Notes under the pieces: generated by a model | Told to the model about the DNA's origin: nothing | Seen by the model: only the letters and a program-made list of their open reading frames with translations | Database searches by the model: none | Position numbers and translations under genes: made by a program | Part shown: one piece after another, positions 1 to 12,306 of the stretch | Layout: every line of letters starts with the position of its first letter | How positions within the stretch are numbered: position 1 is the first letter of the stretch | Source of the DNA: Fistularia commersonii | Lineage: Eukaryota > Chordata > Actinopteri > Syngnathiformes > Fistulariidae | Direction: 5' to 3' | Length of the DNA stretch: 64,000 nt | Assembly: GCA_037954325.1 (NCBI GenBank) | Contig: JBBMNZ010000008.1 | Span: 658,501 to 722,500, forward strand

Positions 1-2447
1 TGTGTTCAAACAAAGAACACAATCCCATTAGAGGCTCCGTTGCCCGTTGTTGCTCTCCGGGCTCACAATCAATAAAGACTCACTCTAGTTCAAGTTTCTA
101 AGATTAGATCCAGTGTTTTAGCGGGCCGGTGCTCGGCCGAGCCGCTGCAGCGGCGCCTTCGCCGTAACGAGGTTACGTCAGACGGGAAAAGGCTTTGCAC
201 GCGCTAAGTTAATTAAAGCCAGGAAAGGCTAGAAAGCGGCGCGGCTCCCGAGCCGCTTCCTGTCCGGGGTCATTTTGACACCAAAAGTAACGAGTTATGC
301 GATTATGGGAACCCGGAATAAATCCGGGATCTCGGTGAATGTTCAGTACCTTTCTCCGGTTTCGTTTGAATTCTAGCGTTCAGATATTCACTGATTTTAT
401 TGGGATGATTATATTCTATATTTAAATACTTTGGTCACATAGACGGAATACTTTCCTCTAACGCGCTTGGAAAAGTAAAAGATAACCGCAGGATGAAAAA
501 TGAAAATTATCATTGGCACAATCAGTTTTTAATCAATCGCTGCCAGATAGCGATCGCTAGCTAATTATGTACGAGAGCACAGCCTGGTCGCTGTAACCGC
601 TGTTTGTTTTATATGAAAGCAATATTTTAAATGTTCATTCATCCCCCATGGGGGCTGATCCTCAATTTCGCCCTCTTATTCCCAACTCACGTGGACACAT
701 GAAACCCCTTTGCACCCCAAACTCAGACGTACAACTGTTCAACCAGGGACCCGACCTCCGCTCACTGTGCCGCCCAAATAACAAATGGCACTTTAATGAT
801 CGTAATATTGCAGCACGAAGTTCTAAAGTACAACTAATATTATCAGAAGGCCTAGAAGCTGGCTGAGCCGGGCTCCCAGGCCGGAGCCTCGGAGGCCCCA
901 TCCTAGAAACCTCTGACGGCGGCGGCCTCCTTCCAGCGCCTCGGTACCAACAATTGCCGGCGGTCTCGTTTTTGTTGACTTGATTTCGTAAAGGAGCCGA
1001 TTCAGGGGCCGAGCGCGGCGTTTAGAGAGCTACTCCGCTGACGCCGGGCTCCGTCCGCCCAGCCGTCATTAAACCCAAATCTGAATCCCAGCCGCGGTTC
1101 AGTGCCGAAGCAACGACCGGTCATAAAGTTCAATTTCACGGCGGTTTAACAAAGGAAATGCGATGATCTTTCTGGAACCGAGCCGTCTCGTCCTATCCGA
1201 CCGGGAGACGTCTCACCGTTTTCCTGAAAACAGAAGATCGGTTCTGGCTAATCTTCACACTACTGACTGTTGATCTGCAGATAACGCCGTGGCCTTCTTG
1301 ATCCGCCGGCGCTCTGAAGAGAGGTCTTTGTAAACACCTCCTTCCGAGCAACTTAAACAAAACGGTACAGAACAGAAGAGCGTGTCTTCAGGTGGGAGGC
1401 CGGCGGTGCGTTCGCTGACCGCGGGGAGCGTCGTTCGGGATGATTCCGCATCGCTTTCATCACGCAAAACATTTTTATCGTCTTATTTTCAGTTGTTTGT
1501 CAGCGATGGGGTCGGCTGCGGCGCTCGCTCCACGCCGGGACCCTTCATCGCAAAGGTCAACCCCCTGCTGCGGCAAAGATTCTCGTTAGACACCGCCAAA
1601 CTGCAATTCAGATATAAATTCGACAAACGCGAGCATCTACATGCCACCGTCACAGACTCCAAACCTCTAGAAGTAAATCGGGGGCCCGGCGGGAGCCTTT
1701 TCGACCGATTTAGTCTTATTACTCCTGTGTGCGCTCGCCATTCAGGACGAACGGTGTGTTGGGTTGAATCGGTAATGGAATCGGTAATCAACCCCTAAAC
1801 GTCCCCAGAATCCCTCCCTGTCGGGGCCATCGAGCGGCAAATCCTGAGCCGGGAGGTGGCTTATCACAGCCGGATCACGACGCCCGTCGGCTCTACCGCC
1901 GAACGCGCGTTTAATAACGGCGAACGTTTACAGCCGCGCTTGCAAACGTGTCGCCTAAATGCGCGTTTGTGATGTTTTGGCTCCAGGATACGACGCGGGA
2001 CGCCGCAGCCTTCCGGGAGGCGCCGCATTCCCATCCTGCAGCGAGGGGAAGATGGAGCGCAGACAGCCAGGTACGCTACGCCGTGATTGTGCTCGGCGGC
2101 GACAGGAAATGTGCCAGGTGGTTACAAATCGCTAGGACGGCTGGCGAGCGGGCGGGCGGGCGGGCGTCCCCGAGCTAGAGGAAGAAGGTTGGCGGAAATA
2201 GATCCACTTAGAGGCGCGCTGGATATACTTTGCGATTCAAGGTTTCTCAGGAAATGAAGGCTGTAATTGTGCGTTCACATGGAAATGGTGATAAGTGTGA
2301 GCATTTTCCGCGAGGTGCCTTTAAGAGAAAAAAAAACAAAATCACCGCGTCTAAAGACCCGCCTGTTAAGATCGAACTGATTTATTTCTATTGACGACTC
2401 CAGGAAGTGAGGGACTGGCAAGTGGCGGTTTTCGAGCCGCGTCGGCT
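1..2447. other. No gene recognised; GC-rich anonymous DNA
   Basis: Every frame is broken into pieces of at most about 140 codons with no recognisable domain. Composition is mixed, with CpG-rich stretches around 880-1080 and 1800-2170 and a short GGGC run near 2148-2164. I see no transposon ends, RNA gene or convincing splice-site pair. It is best left as unassigned non-coding DNA. Confidence 0.5.
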
Positions 2448-2491
2448 AAAAAAAAAAAAAAAAAAAAAAAAAACGACCCCAAAAAAAAAAA
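2448..2491. repeat. Poly(A) tracts (A26 and A11)
   Basis: Twenty-six consecutive A, a 7-base spacer, then eleven A. The upstream sequence carries no LINE or SINE signature I recognise, so this is called simple sequence rather than a retroposon tail. Confidence 0.9.
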
Positions 2492-3690
2492 CACTTCTTG
2501 ATCGCCATTTGCTGAGAGTGAACATTCTCAAGAGTACATTATCCTTGAGACGTAGGCAGCGCACAGTTTCATCACGGGCAATGGAGGAAAAAGCAAAGAT
2601 CCAAGGACAGCTGCCGCGGTTTAATGATTTTATCTTCATTTGAATGGCTCCCTTTCTCCGAGGAATCATTCCACGTCGCCGCTTGAAATCCATTCAGGCG
2701 GCGCGACGGCCGCCCGAGAGACGCGCGAACCGGGATTCTCCGGCTGTGAGCCGGTTTCCAGGAACATAATACCTTCCTCTCGGCAGAATTACCTGCTCGG
2801 AGATAAGTTTGGTTCCGGTGAATCGTCGCACCTCGGTCTCCTCATTGGCTGATGTGTGACAGGAACCCGAGGCGGGGATTAAAGATTTAGCACCCCGCCG
2901 TGGGTACATCAACCCGAGAAAACAAAATCAAACTGTTTACCACGGAAGGCTTCCGGATCTAATTGCGCGGTATCTCTGCGAACTGGACCCGAGTCAGTTC
3001 TGAGCGTCGCGGAGAGAGGGTGGGTGTCGGCCGCGTTCGTGTGAATCAACAAAGATAATTACGGCTGGCAACTCCACGCCGCCGCGGTGACCGAGGAGTG
3101 ACGGCTACGTATTTCACGCGTATTTAAAACCGCCTTTCCACCGGCAGATACTCTTAATCACATTTCTGCTCTCCAGCGCAGGCCTTTTTGACTCATCCTT
3201 GACACGCGCCGCGCACGTTCTCATGCACAACACGCGTGTTTGTTTTGCGATTCGCAGATACGCCAACATCATAAATCACGGTTATGGTTACGCGTCATTT
3301 CCTGACCGGGGCGGCAGAGAGTTCTCCTCCTCCTCCTCCTCCTCCTCCTCCTTCTTCTGTGGTTATTTTAGTGGAAGTGACACAGAGGCGGTGTGATTAG
3401 TAACACATTACTACCAACTAAGTTATTACCCCAGGCAAGAATTATCCTTCAATTTGGCATTAATTACATTTCAAAGTGTCCTCCCCTCTTGGATTCGGCT
3501 AACTTACAGTTCCTATTCAACTTGTAATGAATCAGAACTCCGAAATCCCCGGATTAGGAACCGCCGACGCTTCCGATGGAATGACTGCAATTGGTCGCCT
3601 GACGCGTCTAACCGAGACTGACGCACTTTACTCTGACCTGCTAGTAAACAACCGAGTGGAAGACGGTTCACCCGGCTTCGGAACCGCTCA
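2492..3690. other. No gene recognised
   Basis: Anonymous DNA, AT-richer between 3200 and 3500. The trinucleotide run at 3324-3351 is listed separately. No coding, RNA or mobile-element signature was found. Confidence 0.5.
3324..3351. repeat. (TCC)9 microsatellite
   Basis: Uninterrupted TCC units, followed by TTCTTC. A pure polypyrimidine run on the + strand. Confidence 0.9.
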
Positions 3691-4132
3691 GATCGAATCC
3701 AGATTGGCTTAACCAGCTTTGGATCCAGATGGGTTTAACCAGCTTGGGATCCAGATTGGCTTAACCGGCTTGGAATCCAGATTGGATTTACCAGGTTGGA
3801 ATTCAGATTGGCTTAACCGGCTTGGGATCCAGATTGGCTCAACCAGCTTGGAATCCAGATTGGCTTAACCGGCTTGGAATCCAGATTGGCTTAACCGGCT
3901 TGGAATCCAGATTGGCTTAACCGGCTTGGAATCCAGATTGGCTTAACCAGCTTGGAATCCAGATTGGCTTAACCGGCTTGGGATCCAGATTGGCTTAACC
4001 AGCTTGGAATCCAGATTGGCTTAACCGGCTTGGAATCCAGATTGGCTTAACCGGCTTGGGATCCAGATTGGTTTTACCAGCTTGGAATCCAGATTGGCTT
4101 AACCAGCTTGGAATCCAGATTGGCTTAACTTC
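3691..4132. repeat. 26-bp minisatellite, 17 units
   Basis: The word AGATTGGCTT recurs, with small variants, at 3701, 3727, 3753, 3779, 3805 and so on to 4117, always exactly 26 bases apart. That makes 17 units without a single indel. The rest of each unit reads AACCGGCTTGGAATCC with CCGGC/CCAGC and GGAATCC/GGGATCC variants. Because 26 is not a multiple of three, the open frames crossing it are not proteins. Each unit carries GATTGGCT, an inverted CCAAT-box word. The left edge decays gradually through 3670-3700; the right edge stops in TTAACTTCGG. Confidence 0.95.
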
Positions 4133-5957
4133 GGATCCTCCTGGTTTCTCGTCCCGCCTGAGGCCTGCTAGCTGAGTGCATTGAGCGTTCGCTTTACATC
4201 GAACCCTCGCTGTGTCGCGGCTCGGCTTGCGCCCCCTCGCTTCTCTGCAGATTTGAACATTTTTTTGTGATGAAATAGTCATGTTCCAGCCCAAGAAGAA
4301 AAAAAAATGGTAAAATTAAACTAAAATTTATTTTATAGAATCAATGAAATAGTTTGCTCCACAAAGATACTCAGAATCGCAAACTTCGGCTCCTACCATT
4401 GCACTCGCGCCAGAGCTGGTACGGAATCACACTGGCGAGGTAGAGGTGGCGCGCTATTGGCCGATGGAGCACGTTGTTCCGTTCCTCATGCTGGTTGGTT
4501 CACGGAGAGAAGCGGCTGACCTCCTGATAGGCTGTGCCCAGCATACCATGTCCTCATTTGCTGTTCACACTGAATTGTATTTCGATGATCATTGAACGTA
4601 ACGATTATCCAAAAGTGTTTGGCGTATCGTATAAGAGAAGCTTGATCCAGCGGCCGGTGGGTCGCCGGTAAGTTTGTAAGAGGCTGGTAAAGGGTTTAGT
4701 GAGGTTTGTGGAAGGTAATATATCTGTAAATACCAGCTACATGATCACGTCTGTACTTTGCAGAACTTCACTTTTCTTGGAACGTCTCATTCGTAGCAGA
4801 CCGGCTCAGAATGTTCTGGATCTGTTGTGTCCTCACGCCAGACCCGTTCCAAACTGACACTTGTGTTCCGCGGCCACATGGACACTTTATCCACGTTTAT
4901 CCACGTTTTACTGGTAACTCTGCTGCGGCCTTGAAGGGACAGGTTTTAGATGTCCATGTTCCGGGGATCAGCCCGGACGTTTGCTTGCTGGGCGAGTGGC
5001 GGCGTCGCTCCCTGGCGAAGGTTGACGGCTTCCCTTTTCCAGGAGGCTCTGGACGTTCAAGGAACCCGACCGGTGACCTCCATCCCGGCGTTGCCCCGTC
5101 GTCCCCGGCCGGCAGCGGACTTGATGATTTATGGAGCAGCTCCATCACAAACAGCTGGAGAAACAGCATTAGATGCGCATATTCTTCCTTCTTTCATATC
5201 GTTGTGACCGCAAACGGCCATTTATAGAACCGGGGAACGGCGCCGCCGTCCGAGGGGAGCCCGGTTCGTCTCGCGCGCAACAATTAAAAACCGGCTAATG
5301 TCAGCCGGAATGCTTCCGCCGATCGGCAAGTGAGCATCTGCAATCGGATTAGGGCCGACCCGAGTTTCTGTGCAATAAACCTCGGCCCCCCGTGGGTGAA
5401 AGTCGCTACCGCGCTCCCCCTCCTCATCCCGTAATGACTTCAACCGGGCAAGTCCTCGACAGATGGTGACATTCAACACCCCGAAGGTTCCCTAAGCCCA
5501 GGTAGTGTGAGACGCTGTTTTCATCTGGCGAGCCGGCACCTGTCGGGGAAGACGACGGGACCCAAACCAAACAAACAAAAGATCAAGACCGCTCCCGCGC
5601 GCTGGTGTTGGCGCCGCCGTCAGCGGGTGAAGTCATTGACCGGGTGGAGCGATCCGATCTCCACGCGTCCGTGCGTTCCGGTCCGACCCCGACGCCGCTT
5701 CACGCCGCGGCTCGGAGGCTGTTTTCAAATAAAGAACACGATCAAAATACAGCTCTTGTCAATGAGAAACTTTGCTTCTTCTTTCTCTTCTGGGAGGCAG
5801 CTTCCTCCGTTCTCCGAGGCTGAACTCTTAGTGCGGTTAACAAAGTGAGATCCAGGTTCGGATCGACAGAAGTGATTCCCTTATTCAAGCCATCTTTTTG
5901 CTTTGAAAGGCTGCAAAGACTTTAGGTTGGATGTTTTTCACAAATCTGAACGATTAA
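4133..5957. other. No gene recognised
   Basis: Anonymous DNA after the minisatellite. A 138-codon + frame at 4811-5227 has no recognisable domain, no convincing promoter or splice context, and antisense frames of similar length. I take it as chance in GC-rich DNA. Confidence 0.45.
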
Positions 5958-6095
5958 CAGGTTCCTCCATCCGACCCTCTACTCTCACACCAACTCACTT
6001 CCTGTCCTCCTCCCCTCTCCGGTCTTCTTCTAGACCTCCTCCTCTGTCCATCTCCAAACCATCTCCCCGTCTGGTCCTCTCCGCCTTTCCTCTCC
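5958..6095 (-). mobile_element. Decayed LINE 3'-end fragment (family A)
   Basis: Read on the minus strand, this matches in broken form the end of the LINE reading frame that is clearer at 10463-11306. It has the arginine/glycine-rich stretch, then a piece comparable to the E-D-M-K-x-V-G-V-R-E-E segment, then a tryptophan/arginine-rich end (GWRNLL at about 5958-5975). Stop codons and frameshifts interrupt it and only about 140 bases remain. This is inference from resemblance to the other copies in the window; a nucleotide alignment to 10.46-10.70 kb would test it. Confidence 0.5.
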
Positions 6096-6383
6096 TGGCC
6101 GATACCCCGTCATCGCACGGCACCCTCGGACGACTGACCAAATTTGTCATTTCCTGTATTTTCCCCCATAAGATCCCGCCGTTGGCGTTTTTTGGTGTGT
6201 TTGCGGGTTTTGTGTTCACATCCCAGGGATTTGGAGCTCGCCATCTGGCCTCTGGCACTCCGGCAGCCGTCTGGCCCGGGGGAATAAAAAGAGCCGTCCA
6301 ACCTGACACTCTGCTCGGCGTGTCATTTAACAATGCAACAGTGCTTTTAGATCAGGCTGCCAGCACTTCTATTCCTTTAAATA

Positions 6384-6396
6384 CATCTATCCATCC

Positions 6397-6455
<59 letters not shown>

Positions 6456-6528
6456 CATCTATCCATCTATCTATCTATCCATCTATCCATCTATCCATCT
6501 ATCCATCTATCCATCCATCCATCCATCC
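6384..6528. repeat. (TATC)n/(ATCC)n tetranucleotide array
   Basis: About 145 bases of CTAT units grading into CCAT units. Motif interruption towards the right end suggests an ageing array. It accounts for the tyrosine/isoleucine/serine/proline-rich translation in this area. Confidence 0.95.
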
Positions 6529-6552
6529 GCACAGTATATAGATATGCATACA

Positions 6553-6578
6553 TATATATATATATATGTGTGTGTGTG
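6553..6578. repeat. (AT)n(GT)n microsatellite
   Basis: Alternating AT passes directly into TG repeats, ending at 6578. Confidence 0.9.
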
Positions 6579-8850
6579 TATTGGCATGAGTGTAATGAAT
6601 CTTGCTGATGGTAATTTGAAATCGTTAATTGTTTGCCAGAGAAGACAAAGCGGTGTGTGTTTTTGAAGCAGGTCACGATCAGCGCCGGCCCGCCGGCCCG
6701 GAGGGGAGGATGCCGTTCTCTAAACTAATTGTATAGAGAGGATAAAGCGTGAAGTATCGGCCGATGGTTTTATTCACTCGTGATCCGTCGGGTGGAAATT
6801 AGACTCTTCAATCCGGTGTTGGGGGGGGACTTCCTGTTTACTCGGGCGCCGCCGTACGCCAACTCTGGCCAAGAAAGGAGCGGGCGTCGCTCCTCGGCGT
6901 GGGAGGAGCCGCGGCCTTTGTGTCAAATTTCGTTTTTTTTTTTTCTGTCCGCCATGAAATAACCAAGAGGAGCCATATGGTAATCCAGATTGAACCTGCC
7001 TTAAAATCCCCCCCGCAGCTCGGCCTAATGAAGCAGCAGAGTGTGCGCTGCCTGGGGTCGCCGTGGCAAAGACTTCAGATGGCTGCGGTCAGCGGCGGCG
7101 GCGGCGGCGGTCGCAGCCCGAGACTTCAGCCTCCCGAGACACAAAACCCACGAGTTGCAGTCGGTTGCAGAGACGGAGGGAGTCGGCTCTGCGTGCATTC
7201 CTGAGATGGCTTCCCTCTCCACTGATTTTATTTTCTTTTATTTTTGCAAGCACGCTCTATTTTTCGTTTTGCTTAAATTGTCCTGTGACTTGGACGGATT
7301 ACAGCAATTGGAGCTCAGGTTCCGGAAACATCAACCCGCTCGGGGGCAAGTAGCACACGTCCGAGCGGAGGGGAAGAGGAAGCATTTGTTTTCGAATTTT
7401 CGGTTTCACTCCGAGGGGTACTTTGCGGCGCCCATCTAAAACCGGAGGACGAGAACGAGCCCGATTAGAAAAGAAAAGATAAATCTTTTTGCAGCGTGTC
7501 TGGAAAGCCACACAACACGACCGCCCGGAACTCCGGGTGGATTTTCGTTAATACTGAACAACAAAGAAGCGGAGCTTTGCCTTGCAGGCGACAAAGGCGG
7601 CGCGTTGCGCTGCGGTGCGTGCGCGCGCACGTGCACGAACGCCGCGTTCGGAAAGTTGGTGCAGCGACTCCATTGTGCTCGCGTCGGTGGCGATCTCTGC
7701 GTGGATTGGTCGTCTCCATAAACGACCCGTATGTCTGTGGCTCGTCTGGCGTCGACGCTCATTTTCCGGATTACCGCGGCGCTAAACCGACGAACGCCCT
7801 TGAACCGCCGTCCGCCCAACGAGAACTTCTGGGTTGGAGATGCTTTGTCCGATCGGGGGTATTAATTATAATCTCAGTGAGCCGCCGCGTGTCGGGGTGA
7901 ACGACCGACGGGATGAATGCCGTATTTATTAGCCGCCGGCTGAAAGCGGAGAAGCGATGAAGGAGAGTAGAGCGGCGCAGGAGTGTGATGAATGGCCGCC
8001 CCGGTCGCCGCGCGACCAGAGGAACCAGCCAGAGTTCACATTTTTATGGGCGCTTTTCAATATTTAATTAGTATTCAGGCCCTTGGGTTGTTCACGGCAC
8101 TGCCGTCTACGTCGGACATAATGTGCGTGGCGGCGTCACCGTCAGAAAGATCTAGACCGAGCCAGACTCCGTCGCTTCTGAATAACGGCTTTTTGTTGGT
8201 GAATACCGAGTGTGCGAGAGAACACCTCCCGTCCACCAAGACTTTGAGAGGGTTTCGGCCGTCGCGAGAAGCAACAGAACATTTCCCTTCTCGCTCTCCA
8301 CCGGGAAGCAGCAGCAGGAGGTGGAGGAAAAGGTCTCGCTCACCGTAATCCTGCGGCTCACATGCACCAGTCAAAGTGAACCCGGGGACGCGAATAGATA
8401 CCGACGCACAAAAGACATCCTGCCTCTTCAGCCAGATGTTTTGAGGAAACGCTTTAGTCACAAATGCGCTCGGGCTGGCGTCCAGCGGCCGTCTTTGGGA
8501 TTCCTCTAACTCGGCTTGGCAGGCGGACCGAGACCCGTAAAGCGCGTGCCCACCTCCGTCTCGCCGTCGCCCTCGTCTAAATCCTTTCGGCGGAAGCCTG
8601 TGGAGGAGGGTCGCAGCCCCTCCGCCCCGGGCGGTGCGGAGGCTGGAGTTGGCATCCCGAGGTAACTGAAGTAACCTTTTAAATGCCGGCGCGTGCGCAC
8701 GAGTCGGACCTCGCAGGGACAGGTTTTCCAGACGACCGCTTATCTGTTCGGCAAGAACACCTAAGTCTGCCAAAACGCTGCGCCGAGGTGCAGCCGAGCG
8801 CGGAAAAGGTCACACGCAGCCATATGCAAAACCCAGCTGGCTACTCCACC
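6579..8850. other. No gene recognised; CpG-rich block
   Basis: GC- and CpG-rich DNA, especially 7085-7110 (CGG-rich) and 7560-8800. The longest frame is 232 codons on the minus strand at 8075-8773. It has no recognisable domain, and open frames of similar quality overlap it on the other strand, as expected for stop-poor GC-rich DNA. A CpG-island-type element is possible but cannot be shown by eye. Confidence 0.45.
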
Positions 8851-8876
8851 ACACACACACACACACACACACACAC
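8851..8876. repeat. (AC)13 microsatellite
   Basis: Uninterrupted dinucleotide run. Confidence 0.95.
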
Positions 8877-9123
8877 GTCCTTGTGAAAATGCACGCACGT
8901 TTTCACGAGACACGTCGGATCGCGCCCGTGCATTGATATTCCCGATCAGGAGAAGAAGGCGTGTAAAGGTGGCGCGAGCGTCATTAGCCTCCTGCCGGCT
9001 TCACCGTAAACATCCCATGACAGCGAGGAGGCAGAAACTCGCCGCGCAAACACAGACACATGCAATTTATTTTGTTGGGCCCTGACCTGTGAGCAGGGGC
9101 GGGTGACTGTTCAATGACATGAG

Positions 9124-9125
<2 letters not shown>

Positions 9126-9164
<39 letters not shown>
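9126..9164. repeat. (CA)19 microsatellite
   Basis: Uninterrupted dinucleotide run of 39 bases. Confidence 0.95.
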
Positions 9165-9166
<2 letters not shown>

Positions 9167-9278
9167 TAATTGTGTATTGTTAGTGGTTCCAGTAGAAAAG
9201 GGGGCTTTGAAACGAATCCCTTCACCTGGCAGAGTTGTTTTTGAGATTTCATAAAGCGCAATCTTGACGGGAGGAGGC

Positions 9279-9355
9279 AGAAGAGGAGGAGAAAGAGAAG
9301 GAGAAGGAAAAGGAGAAGGAGAAGGAGAAGGAGAAGGAGAAGGAAAAGGAGAAGG
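9279..9355. repeat. 77-bp pure polypurine (GGAGAA)n tract
   Basis: From 9279 to 9355 the + strand contains only A and G, built mainly from GAGAAG/GAAAAG hexamers. Such homopurine-homopyrimidine DNA with internal mirror symmetry is the textbook substrate for intramolecular triplex (H-DNA). Formation here is inference. Confidence 0.95.
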
Positions 9356-10462
9356 CCTGATTTTGAAAGGGAATGACAAGAGCGATAATGCTTATCTGAG
9401 AGAACGGCACGATACCCAATACTCAGACGGATGCTCTGCTATCTGTTCAAAGAATTAATCTGACGCGGACAAAAAAAAAAAAAGGTGGTCTCCGATGCAC
9501 GGGGGGCTCTGGGTTTTGCACCTCGCACTGTAATAGAGTACATCCCCGTATCTTCGCTCGGTGGAAAAAAATGAAAGAATGGAACCGCGCAAGTGTAATC
9601 CAACGCCGAGGGAGGCTTTCATCGTAATCAATCTCCAAAAAGGCTTTTAATGGAATCGATGCAGAGAAAAGGGATTGATTTCCACACTGTACGCTGCCAT
9701 TTTTAGATATTCACTCTATCAAAACTCTCCTTGGCGAGCTGAGGACTTCCATCCAGTGATATAGGTTAATTGCGTATTGAGCAAAGCGGCCCATTTCTTA
9801 AGTGGCACCCTTTTTTTTTCCTCGGTGACCATTAAGTCACGGGGAAGCTATAAAGCGTCGCGGAAATATAATACCGAGCTGCGCTCCCCGTGACCTCGGT
9901 GGTATTCTTAGCTCGTGCGGAGGTCCGGGAGTGAAATATTTATTCCCCCCCTTTTTTCCAAATAGCTTCGGCCCGCCGAAAACAAATTTGCCACATTCAT
10001 CGAGCGGGACGGGGAGAGCGGCGGTGATAAAGGAGGAGTTCTAATGGTGGCCGAGGAGAAAAAAATATTTATATGTATTGCGGTGAAGCGCGGCGAAAGC
10101 ATCGAACGCTTTGGGATCAAATTGCTGTGTTTAGAATCAGACGCTGCTGCACTTTATAAAGTAAGAGGACTTCACGCCGCCGCCGCAGAGTCCAGCTTCC
10201 CGCTACTTAACTGGAAGCATGAAGGCGGTTCTTTGACCTCAGTGAGCAACCACGCGTCATTTGGATGGATACCACATATGCCTAAAATATGCAGTATGTC
10301 TGAAATGGAGAAATAGATGCCGTTCCTCGCGCCTGTACGCGTCGTTGAGGGTTCAGCGGTGGCGCTGTAGTACCCACACCTGGCCAGTAGGGGGCACTGT
10401 GAGTTTAGGATGACCTGGGCATTGACACGTGCCCACGTTTGGTCACTTCCTGTCCCGCGGGA
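9356..10462. other. No gene recognised; repeat-free, AT-richer DNA
   Basis: Between about 9640 and 9860 the DNA is AT-rich and poor in CpG compared with its surroundings, without simple repeats. It includes CTTAAGTGGC, which resembles an NK-class homeodomain site. That composition is common for conserved non-coding DNA but conservation cannot be seen from one sequence. No exon was recognised. Confidence 0.4.
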
Positions 10463-11306
10463 GCTACTTCCTCTTCTTCTTCTTCTTCTTCCTCTTTCGG
10501 CTTTTCCCTTCAGGTGTCTCCACAGCGAGTCCACTTTCTCCATCTAACCCTATTCTCTGGATCTTCCTCTCTCACACCAACTACCTTCATATCTTCTCTC
10601 ACCACGTCCATAAATCTTCTCTTTGGTCTTCCTCCAGACCTCCTGCCTGGCAGCTCCAATTCCAGCATCCCAGTGTCTATCAATATATTCTCTATCCCTC
10701 CTCTGTCCATGACCCAACCATCTCAGTCTGGCTTCTCTGACCTTCTCTCCAAAACATCTAACATGTGCCGTTCCTCTGATAGACTCATTCCTGATCCTCT
10801 CCATCCTGGTCACTCCCAAAGAGAACCTCAACATCTTCATCTCTGCAACCTCTAGTTCTGCCTGCTGTCTTTTGGTCATTGGAACAGTTTCTAGTCCAAA
10901 CATCATCGCTGGTCTCACCACTGTCTTGTACACCTTTCCTTTTATTCTGGCTCATGTTCTTCTATCTCTTGGTACCCCTGACACTTTTCTCCACCCATTC
11001 CAACCTGCTTGGACCGTCTCTTCACCTCTTCTCCACACTCTCCTACGCTCTGGACTGTTGACCCTAAGTACCTGAAATCCTCCAGCTTCTTGACCTCCAC
11101 TCCCTGTAGCCTCACCGTTCCACCCGAGTTCCTCTCATTCACACACATATATTCTGTCTTGCTGCGACTAACTTTCATTCCTCTCCTTTCCAGAGCATAC
11201 CTCCACCTCTCTTGATGTTCCTCTACCTGTTGTCTGCTCTCACGACAGATCACAATGTCATCCGCAAACATCATGGTCCGTGGGGATTCCTGTCTAACCT
11301 CGGGTG
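10463..11306 (-). mobile_element. 5'-truncated LINE, RT C-terminal half (family A)
   Basis: Read on the minus strand, this is the 3' part of a non-LTR retrotransposon reading frame. At about 11285-11260 it encodes MMFADDIVICRESR, the catalytic F-A-D-D motif of reverse transcriptase. Next come RRGMKVSRSKTEYMCVNE and FRYLGSTVQS, the usual post-catalytic blocks, then YKTVVRPAMMFGLET and the arginine-rich end (GGRPKRRFMDVVRED, then W-R-K and C-G-D). The frame is broken around 10940 between the M-G-G-E-K-C-Q-G stretch and K-T-V-V-R-P, so it is dead. The copy starts just upstream of the E-V-R-Q-E-S-P block, the usual 5' truncation of target-primed insertion. It ends in a (GAA)n tail, seen on the + strand as CTTCTTCTTC at 10468-10495. 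The clade is probably RTE-like; that label is from memory. Confidence 0.88.
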
Positions 11307-11900
11307 TAAATGATAACGAAGGTGAGCGGTGGAGTGTTGAGGTGGCATCACTGCCATAGTAGTCCAGGTGCACCCGAGCACCTCGCATTGTTGCTACTGT
11401 CTGTTGTTAGCAGCTGCACGAGGCTCCCGACTCTTGGACAATCTGAAATCGGTTTCCGTATCGTTGCGTTTTCAGGCGCCGACTAATGTCGTTCTAGAGT
11501 AGACGGCCGCAGCCGAAGTTTGCCGTTTTCACCCGAGATGGTTGTCGTGTAAACGCAGTGTCGTCCTCTCTCCTCGAAGACGTTCCTCCTCTCCGTCCCG
11601 AAGGTCCTCGGGTTCCAGGCCGGAAGGTTCGTCATGATAATGAGCGGGTTGTTGTGCGGCGGTTGTGTTCATGTGTGCGTCGTGAGAATCGGGAAGGCCT
11701 CCTGTCCCTCTGCCGTGAGAAGCTTTGAGAAGAGCTGACGTTGGTCTTGTTGGAGATTAGAAGATGTTCCATGTTCTGCTGGTGAGCCGCTTCCTCGGAG
11801 CTGTGAGCTCAGTTAGAGCTGCCACAAAGAGAGGGATTTAATTTGTCCAACTCATTTCTCCACAGGTGGGAGTAGGGATGGAGGAATTTCTGAAAATGAC

Positions 11901-11949
<49 letters not shown>

Positions 11950-12306
11950 ATTAATGTCCTTCAGCAGTCTGTGCGCCATAAAACCCATGGAGCCGTTTCA
12001 TTATGAAATATCATTTTGGTTTTTCAGATAAAATTCAGGGGTTATTTCTGAACCGCCCGAGACCCCGGCTCCCGTTTGCCTCGCATTTTTAATTCCTCCT
12101 CGCCATCCGCATGAGCCCGGACGGCGAGGTAAAAAAACAAAATGAATTCAGTGTCACCTTATGGCGTGTTGCAGTTTTCCCCAGAAGATCCATGTCCATG
12201 TACGGGGACAATCGGCCCGGATCTTCGTGTAAACATAACACTGTCGGTCCTCGCCTGAGGACGCCGGGTCCCAGGAGGTTAAAGCGGGTTCGTAATAATT
12301 CCCTAA
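11307..12306. other. No gene recognised
   Basis: Anonymous DNA between the LINE and the Tc1 derivative. It holds one CA array, listed separately. No exon or RNA gene was recognised. Confidence 0.5.
11903..11947. repeat. (CA)22 microsatellite
   Basis: Uninterrupted dinucleotide run of about 45 bases. Confidence 0.95.

Noticed and set aside
3691..4132. 26-bp array as a CRISPR array
   Set aside because: Units are contiguous with no unique spacers, and the genome is eukaryotic.
5903..6541. 212-codon + frame with Tyr/Ile/Ser/Pro repeats
   Set aside because: It is a translation of a LINE scrap followed by a (TATC)n microsatellite.
8075..8773. 232-codon open frame on the minus strand
   Set aside because: No domain, opposite-strand frames overlap it, and the region is stop-poor because it is GC-rich.
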